Shown piece by piece: positions 56,544 through 64,000 of a DNA stretch of 64,000 nucleotides (positions within the stretch are counted from its first letter, which is position 1; every line of letters starts with the position of its first letter). A model generated the notes under the pieces. It had not been told where the DNA came from and did not search any database. It saw only the letters and a program-made list of their open reading frames with translations. The stretch spans positions 2,852,001-2,916,000 of the forward strand of contig NC_037314.1 of assembly GCF_000143535.2 (NCBI RefSeq). The letters run 5' to 3'. The position numbers and the translations under genes are program-made. Source of the DNA: Botrytis cinerea B05.10 (taxonomy: Eukaryota > Ascomycota > Leotiomycetes > Helotiales > Sclerotiniaceae).

Positions 56544-58577
56544 GATCCTGGTGTGATGAAAAAACGTTTTGGAAATTGTATATACTTCGAGATTTCTTTT
56601 CTGGAAACTGTATATACTATGATATGAGATTTAATGAAATGGCGATGATTGTTTTATTATACTTTAGATGGGCTTTTGTTCTCAAATGCAACATGACATC
56701 AGATAAAAATAATTTCTATTAGAAAGAAAGAAAGAAATGACGGCGTATATTGGTATTCTAGCCCGGAACAGTCCATCATGAATGCTACATACAAGAAAAA
56801 TGCTGAGGAATGCTTGAAAACACACCTCCCTCACTAAATGAACATCGCATTTAAAATCTCACAAGTATTCGACATGGGATAATAGTGAGTCGTTCAAGCT
56901 AAATGAATGTATACGTTCAAATTAAGTTGTGGCGTGCGAGCACTAGACCCGGAATGTTTATAGGGTTGTTTAGAGCCAAGTAAGCCTCTGCCGTTCCTTT
57001 CGGATGCACGGAAAGGCTTGTATTTTATTTGGTCGAGAGTAATGGGGAGATAATCTGACAAGGCAATATCTTACAACGCTGTAATCAATATAAATATCGA
57101 ATTGTGAGATTATCTTGTCTTGATAGATTCTATTATTCTTGTTATTTCACATCAACGTTGATGCATTATATCCTGGGATTTATGGGAAACCGGCACCAGA
57201 CTTGACACTGACAATGAAGATCATCTTCCTCACGAACTACCTACAATTCGTATTGTTGGCAGAATAGGAAGTTAGATCTAATCATCTAATGATTCCTTGC
57301 AATTGCACCTTTCAAAGTCAAGTATAAAATGCTGAATGCGGATGTTGCTGCCTTGCCTGTCTACGCATTCTGTTCAATGAGAAAACATTGTTAAGATACC
57401 TTGAACTTTCTTCCTCATACTGTAACGTTACTTTAGTTTGTACTGCCGCCAACTGTATGTTTCCAATACGAACATGGTTCATTTCCCTTTGAGTTAGTTG
57501 AAACTTTCTTCTAAATATCATTCGAACGTGTTCAGATGTAGGTGCTGGCAGCCGATGTAAGTATGAGTACAGTATGTCTATACGAGTACTATATCCTGAA
57601 TTTTGCTAAATTCCCTCAGGGCCTGCCTAACCTTTTGATATCATTGGATTTTCTCATGAATGTTGGGTATTCGATTTCACCCCCCGTGCAAATACCGAGT
57701 TCCGGCCGCCTGCATTCAATCAGTCGGTCTTACACGTTCTTGCCACCAATATCATTCCATCACTAACGGTCAGACAATCGTTGTCTTGCTATCAAACCCC
57801 GAAGACTTCCCATTGTCGATGTTTGCACTCCTGATATACTTTCCCACAGTTTCCAATTTGTTCACTTCTTACGTATGGACTATGCTCTCTTTAATTATTC
57901 ATCACCATTTTTCTATTCTATCGAAAATTTTCAATGATTGTGGAGTTTTGGAAAGCACGTCATTGTGAAAAATGGTGTTGTGAGTTTTCAATCATCTAAA
58001 TAGGAATCTTTTCTCCGATATATGAATAATAGTTTGACATGTTTCTGTTGGTTTATTGGAGAATTCAATTAAGCTTAAAATGATGGGACACCAGTGAAAT
58101 GTATTCTTAAGCCCCTTCATCTGTGTTCAACATTAAACGAGCAAATAAGATCGTTTACTCTTCATGATCTATCCATACTTTATTCATCTTATACCCACAA
58201 TGGTCAAATCTCAACACCAGAATCTTAAATCTTGAGATCTAAAATCCCTACCAGTTTGGTGAGCTCGATCACTTTCTAAGAATTCTATGTCCCGTTAAAT
58301 TTCCACCGCTGTGGGCTATTCATGGGTGTCCTAAGGGACGTTAGCACGGCTAGTTCCACAAATCGAAATGATATTCGTTTTGTAATCTAATAATTAGTAT
58401 GCGATAAGAATGGCAAATGGTGCAATACCGATGGATCAATTTTTTCCGCATCGAACACGCTTAGTGGCGGTATGAGACTTCTCTTGCGTATAAACTAGGT
58501 CTTGTAACTTTTGCCATGCCTCATTTTCACTTCACATCTCTTGGTATTCTCTTAATTCAACATTCAGTCTTGGAGAA
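56544..58577. other. Intergenic, nothing recognised
   Basis: About 2 kb of AT-rich DNA between two plus-strand genes. It holds the esterase 3' end and the promoter of the oligopeptide transporter. Short frames (for example 57660-57968) lack domains. No repeat or RNA gene was recognised. Confidence 0.5.
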
Positions 58578-61146
58578 ATGGGGTTTTCATCTTTGAAAAG
58601 CCGCCTCTTTCCTCGGCAGCCGGAGGGCAACGTCACCCCCGCATCTGTCGATCACGAAAATGATGGGGCAGCATCAAGTGTTACTGGCACCGACGAAATC
58701 AGTAAATCTATTGAGGAAAATGGTATTCCAACTGAGAAAATCAATCCCGAAACGAATGTTAAAGAGTCCTCACCCATCGTCGAAAGCTCACCTCTCGATA
58801 TCGAAAAGGCGACACCAGAATCAGGAAGGTTTGGTGATGATGATCCATTACTTAAAGATATCCCATGGCAAGTTCGCCGAATTGTCAGTCTCGAGGATGA
58901 TCCTACCGAACCTACAATCACGTTCCGCTATTTCCTTCTAACTCTGATATTCGTCGCACCAGGAGCTTTCTTATCGCAAATGAGCCATTTCCGTACGACA
59001 TCCGCTCCATACTCGGTCTTCTTCGTTCAAATTTGTTCCAATTATGTTGGTGTTTGGCTGGCAAAGGTCCTTCCAGCTAAGACCATCTGGTTACCATTTG
59101 GAGGAAGCTTTAGTCTGAATCCGGGTCCGTGGGGAACAAAGGAACATGTATTGGTTACCATTTCCGCAGCATCTGGTGCCACTTACAACCTGGCCTACGC
59201 CCCAATTTCTATCGCTGAGCTCTACTTTGGAATTACTATTCACCCAGCAGTTGCGATATTCTTTATGTGGTCTGTAGTGTACATTGGGTATTCTTTTGCA
59301 GCCATTGCTAGACAATTTTTGCTCTATGATCCTGTATACCCATGGTATCAAGCGTAAGTTCTTGTTTTTTTACAGCTGGGCATGGCGAGAAAATTAGGGA
59401 ATGATTATCGCTAACTTCGAATTTCAATAGACTCTGTCAGACTGCTCTGTTCGAAACTCAAAAGAAGCAAAGACAGCATCCATCCCGTGTTTCAAAGAAA
59501 CAGATGAGAGTATTCTTTGGAGTTCTTGCAGGAATCACTTTATGGCAATTCCTCCCAGAGTTTGTGTTTCCAATGCTTGGTTCTTTGGCATTCCTCTGTT
59601 GGGTTGCTCCAAAGAACAAGGTTGCGAATTTCATGGGCTCAGGTTTGGGAGGAATGGGTTTCTTAAATCTAACACTTGATTGGTCAAGTATTGCTAGTTT
59701 GAGTAACTCCAACAGCTTGTTTGTAACTCCATGGTGGACTCAAGTCATCATCTTCCTGGCTTTCGTAGTCAACTGTTGGATACTACTTCCAGCCGCAAAA
59801 TGGGGAAGTCTAGGTAGTTGGAAGCTTGAATTGATGTCTAATCGTCTCTTCATGGGTATGTCACATGTCCCAGAATGGTATGTCTGACAGTTGCTAACAA
59901 ATTATCAGAAAATGGAACTTCTTATCCTACCACCCACCTCATCACACCTCAAGCCACACTCAATGAGACTGCTTACGAAGAGTATGGGCCAATCTACGTT
60001 GGTACCCAACAACTTTGGAATATGTTTTTCGATTATGCAGCATACACTTCCGGCATTAGTTGGATTTTTTTCTTCGGATATACACAAATCAGAGACACAC
60101 TTAAGAAATTGAACGCCCGCCGTAAAAATAAAGTCGAGGGCGAGACCATCAATCACCAATATGGCGATCAATTGAATGTTCTCCAACGTTCTTATAAAGA
60201 AGTTCCATGGTGGTGGTCATTGATCCTCTTCCTCATCACATTTGTCGTTATGATGGTAATTTTGGGCACCGGCAATCTTTTTATTCCTCTATGGACATAT
60301 TTCATTGCTGTTCTTACAGGTGTTGTGGTTGTTGTCCCACTTGGCTGGCTATATGCCCTATCCAATTTCCAACTTCCGATCGGTACCTTCAACGAACTCT
60401 TGTATGGTCTGATGGTTAACGCGGTCGACGGACACAAAAATCCTTCGGGTGCATCGGTTTACTCATCCCTCGCTGGTGATGCATGGTATCGTGCACAACT
60501 TATGCTTCAAGATCAAAAAATCGGTCACTACATGCATATCCCTCCTCGAGACACCTTCTTCGCCCAAGTCTTCGGTTGTTTTATTGGTATTCCAATCAAT
60601 TACGGCGTCGTAAAATGGGTACTCAGTACAAAGGCGGATTATTTGAGCGGTGCTGTAACGGATCCAACACATCAATGGACTGGACAAGGTCTCGCTACTA
60701 CCTTGACTACTAGTACACAATACGTTCTCATCGGACCTTTACGCCTCTTCCAGTTGCCTATTTTCAAACCTCTTCCATACGGGTTTCTTGTTGGGGCAAT
60801 ACTTCCAGGCATCATCTATGCTCTCCATCGTCGCTTCCCCAAAGCTAAATTTCATCTCTTCAATACCACTATTTTCTTCTCCGGTCTTTCTACATTCTAT
60901 GGAAACATCTCTACTGGATATACTTCTTCCATTATTGGTGGTTTCATTGTCGCCTACTGGGCGTATAGATATAGATATGAGCTGTGGGCACGATATAATT
61001 ATATCCTTGCCGCTGCTTTCGATGCAGGATTCAATTTAAACATGTTATTGATTTTCTTGTTCTTTGGCGCAGGAAAGGTCGTTACCATGCCAAATTGGTG
61101 GGGCAACAATGCAGATAGTACAGATAGATGTTTTGCTTTGGAGTAA
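58578..61146 (+). CDS. OPT family oligopeptide transporter
   Basis: Exons 58578-59353, 59431-59855 and 59909-61146 encode 812 residues. OPT proteins import tetra- to hexapeptides, glutathione or metal chelates by proton symport at the plasma membrane. An acidic, disordered N terminus (1-105) precedes DIPWQVRRIVSLEDDPT. The first helix follows at about 120. Typical OPT words are NPGPW, SNSNSLFVTPWW and GTGNLFIPLWTYF. The C-terminal region ends with NWWGNNADS, the usual OPT end. At least 12 membrane segments can be seen. The introns are 77 and 53 nt with good signals. The specific substrate cannot be read from sequence. Confidence 0.93.
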
Positions 61147-61297
61147 TTGGGATGTATGATGGCATGGTTTACGGACATGAAAGACCCACTGGATGAACGT
61201 GGTGTTATGAAACTCGATCTGAGATAATGATAATGAAGATATTTTATTAAAATTTCGGTGCTTCTATTTGAATTACCTCGTGCATATGACTTCTTAA

Positions 61298-62258
61298 TTA
61301 TTGCAAGATAGCACTATCCTTTCGGACTTCATTGCCCCCACTATTAGCTGTATTGTTGACACCAGTTCCATTCTTCAAATAACAATACTCCCCATTCTTT
61401 ATTACCATACTGACCGCCCTACATAACCCTCCTCCTACGTCGATCCCACCTTGCAGATTTGTCGAGTAACCCGCGTTATACTCTGCGCAGGCCATTATGC
61501 ACTGGTTTAGATCTGGCATATATATCTTCATGATGTCATGGATACCTGGATTTCCATATTGAGCGCCAGACGGATAGTTCGTGTAACAGGCGACGCGAAA
61601 AGTCTGAGCCGTTCCTGATAGATTGATAGCTGAACCCTCTGAAGAGAGCGGCTGAACAAGAGAATCATTGAAGGTGGAAAATTCATCGGAGCAATGGGAA
61701 ATTGGTGCAGTAGACACTGATGGAGTAGATGGCAGGGATGATGTTGTAGATGGTGAAGCTATATTTGAATTATCCATAAACAATCCTGAGCTTGTGCTTG
61801 AAGGTGCTATCGAGTTTATGATGCTCGTGGAATATATGACGCTTGCTATTGTCGAGCATGCCCCAGCGGCAGAACCATCTACTCCCAAAGTTGTGTCGAC
61901 ACCTGTGCTAAGATATCGGATTAAAAGCTATCCATTGATGTCTCATAGGCTCAAGTTACCTTTTGCAATTATTCCTTTGTGCCGCGATTCCAGCTACTAC
62001 ACCTCCACCTATTCCACCCACGACAACGAGACACAGCAAGACGACCAAAGCCCAAAATGTTTCAACTGACAACCCCGCAATTTGTCTACGCTCTAATATT
62101 GTACTCTTTTTACCCTGTATTCCAGAGTGGGTTTCCTTTGATGTTCATTGCCCTGTTTGCTGTGAAGGAGCATATCCCACCTCAAGACCTGGTTGAGTCT
62201 CAACGGAAGTGTTCGAGCATAAACCACTATTCGAAAAAGTTTGTTTGTAAGTGTCCAT
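61298..62258 (-). pseudogene. PAN/WSC-like single-pass membrane protein gene interrupted by TGA
   Basis: Two exons, 62258-61960 and 61907-61298, share one frame. The only break is TGA at 62145-62147, 37 codons after the ATG at 62256-62258. The N terminus (ETQPGLEVGYAPSQQ) is the cytoplasmic Pro/Glu-rich head seen in these proteins. After the stop come a polar linker, a membrane helix (WALVVLLCLVVVGGIGGGVV) and a Ser/Thr-rich stretch. The extracellular Cys-rich domain follows, with YPSGAQYG, CIMACAEYN, GGLCRAVSM and GEYCYLKNG, which match the fungal PAN/WSC-like pattern. The intron is 52 nt. The TGA could come from CGA by one C-to-T change. A 45-nt GTGGGA-type intron could also skip it, but that donor is weak. 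It is either a pseudogene, a recoded gene or a sequence error. Confidence 0.6.
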
Positions 62259-63137
62259 TGGGGTAGGATTATAGAAAGATATCTGAAATCATTCAGTAAA
62301 AAAGATTGAAGTATTGAGTTTGCAGGAAGTGGGAAGGGAACTTCTACCAAAGAATCTCTAAATCTAAAAGTATTGCATCGATATTAAAAGGTATGTTGGA
62401 AAGATGTGGCATGCGCGCTTGCGTTACACATATCTCACTGAAGGATCTCGACCCCGAAACAAATACGAGGGTGTTAAAGCTCAAGCTTTGTGAGATTGGG
62501 GTACAAAAATGTAATCATAAAAGCCGTGCAAAGAAAGGTTTCCAAAAAGCGAGAACGATGCAACGTTCTGTAAAGCAAATAAAGGAACGCGTGAGGCAAG
62601 TCAAGTAGGCCGAGTGTTTGAGCATTCACTTGGAGTCACAAAATATGAGGATGCGAACACACGAAAAGACTGATTGCTGTGAACGGAAAAGACTGAAACC
62701 AGGTAGGACAGCTTATACTATAGACATAGCGATATTAGAATGGGTGGTTTCGTACTGATCATGATAGGGGCTCAACTCCCGTTTTCTTTCGTGACTGACG
62801 AGAGAAAAGTCTCTCCCTTTTGATTAGATATATTGAGAATGAGAAGGGCATCTGATAGATGTTGAGCTGACTAATAACCTGGCATCTAATCTTATCTAAT
62901 CTACGATGCCTAAGATCAACAAAAATATTTTGTTACCAAAGCTTTTTGAGCTTCACGATTTGGAAGCTTGAAGAAAGACTTGTATTGTTCCCATCATTGT
63001 CTCTTATAACTGTCCCGTTTCAGCAGAATACCATTCGCATAGTCTCCGGTCTGCAGCAAATTCTTGCACTTCGCCAGTTTGTGTCCGCGCACATCCCATT
63101 ACGTACTTTCTTTGACGCCCTCCTCAAAAGCACAATC
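62259..63137. other. Divergent promoter region
   Basis: About 880 bases between the PAN/WSC-like gene (minus) and RRP41 (plus). Short frames at 62393-62608 and elsewhere lack coding character. No recognisable repeat or RNA gene. Confidence 0.45.
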
Positions 63138-64000
63138 ATGCCCCTCGACACTTCAACATACTCCCTTGCTCTCCTTCGTCTTGATGGTCGCAGATGGAAT
63201 GAACTTCGCCGCCTTACAGCACAAATTTCAACCCAACCATCATCCGATGGATCTTCGTATCTTTCAATGGGCAATACCCAAGTACTCTGCACAGTGACCG
63301 GTCCTTGCGATCCCTCAAAATTACGATCGATTGGTGGTGGTGGAAGTAACAATGCTGGGGAAAAAGCTGAAGTCAGAGTGGAAATCAGTTTTGCAGGCTT
63401 TGCAGGCGTGGATAGGAAGAAGTATGGTAGGAACGATAAGTAAGTCTCCTTCGGTTGCTTTGTCCGCTACATACTGGGGATCTATACTATACTAGTTCGT
63501 GTGGAATGGAAACTAATCAGGTCCATTGCAGACGTATACAAGAACTTTCAAACACCTTATCCACAACCTTTACTCCTCATCTCCTCACCACTTTGACTTC
63601 TCATTCGACAATCCTCATTTCCCTTCACATCTTGTCATTAGATGGCTCACTTCTTTCTGCTCTTATTAATGCCTCAACTCTTGCTTTAATCGATGCTGGT
63701 ATCCCAATGCCTTCTTATATTTGCGCTTGTACAGCTGGTTCTACATCTTCATACTCGAGTAATGATGAAAAAGCAGACCCATTGTTGGACTTAAATTTGG
63801 GCGAGGAGCAAGAATTACCATTCCTCACGGTGGCGACAGCTGGAGAAGGCGATGGTGATGGAGTTGTGGCATTGGTAATGGAGACAAGGGTACAAGCCGG
63901 CAGATTGGAGGGCATGTTGGCTGTAGGAGTGGATGGGTGTAAACAGGTCAGAGAGATTCTAGATGGAGTAATTAGGACTAGGGGGAAGAAAATATTGAGT
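63138..64000 (+). CDS. SKI6: Exosome complex subunit RRP41/SKI6 (RNase PH fold), 3' end outside window
   Basis: Exons 63138-63439 and 63532 to the right edge encode 257 visible residues; the frame is still open at 64000. The start MPLDTSTYSLALLRLDGRRWNELRR is diagnostic of the RRP41 subunit: DGRRWNELR is the conserved RNase PH-like start helix. SYLSMGNTQVLCTVTGP and ISFAGFAGVDRKKYGRNDKR follow, and the second exon begins RIQELSNTL. The protein is one of the six ring subunits of the RNA exosome, with a structural rather than catalytic role in fungi, acting in nuclear and cytoplasmic RNA processing and decay. The intron is 92 nt with a GTAAGT donor. Comparable proteins are 245-270 residues, so only a few residues are missing. 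Confidence 0.92.

Noticed and set aside
1..64000. tRNA, rRNA, CRISPR, long terminal repeats or intact transposons
   Set aside because: No cloverleaf with B-box, rRNA core, spacer array, reverse transcriptase or transposase reading frame was found by eye. A covariance-model or repeat search would be needed to exclude weak cases.

Overview
The window is nuclear DNA of a filamentous ascomycete. Genes carry short introns (mostly 45-75 nt, one of 155 nt and one of 203 nt) with GTRNGT-like donors, CTAAC-like branch points and YAG acceptors. Gene families are typical of Pezizomycotina: Zn2Cys6 factor, AA9 LPMO, GH28, Pth11/rhodopsin-like receptors, 2EXR, OPT and PAN/WSC-like surface proteins. AT-rich intergenic DNA, low gene density and many plant-wall enzymes suggest a plant-associated leotiomycete, perhaps Botrytis/Sclerotinia-like. 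That placement is inference; no marker was compared. I saw no rRNA, tRNA, CRISPR or intact transposon.

Layout. 0-3 kb: the 5' part of an ABCA-type ABC transporter, cut by the left edge. 3-10 kb: mostly non-coding, with a small charged protein, a type II membrane glycosyltransferase-like protein and a dense cluster of TGACT half-sites. 10.5-17 kb: a carotenoid/stilbene cleavage dioxygenase, a transcription factor with two N-terminal zinc fingers plus a Zn2Cys6 cluster, and a salicylate-hydroxylase-like FAD monooxygenase. Together these look like a small phenolic-catabolism locus. 17.7-22.6 kb: a coiled-coil gene with an in-frame stop, a 2EXR protein, a palindromic tandem repeat and a small helical protein. 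23-27.3 kb: an AA9 LPMO and an exo-polygalacturonase-like GH28. 28-34.6 kb: a seven-TM rhodopsin-like protein and a secreted FAD-linked (BBE/PCMH) oxidase. 35.5-36.8 kb: a PARP-like ADP-ribosyltransferase-fold gene with an apparent frameshift. 37.9-47.5 kb: housekeeping IMP dehydrogenase and a large IQGAP. 48-56.5 kb: a GPI-type protein with a duplicated six-cysteine module, a second rhodopsin-like receptor, a small Rieske protein and a CE12-type rhamnogalacturonan acetylesterase. 58.6-64 kb: an OPT oligopeptide transporter, a PAN/WSC-like single-pass membrane protein interrupted by TGA, and the 5' part of the exosome subunit RRP41/SKI6.

How the genes fit together. AA9, GH28, CE12 and the BBE oxidase point to attack on plant walls and aromatics, and OPT to peptide import. 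The dioxygenase, regulator and monooxygenase could detoxify plant stilbenes or phenolics. IMPDH, IQGAP and RRP41 are conserved core genes. Exon structures were derived by hand from splice signals and frame continuity, so exact boundaries are predictions. Three genes (17.7, 35.5 and 62 kb) have one apparent inactivating change each. These are either real lesions, recoding events or sequence errors.
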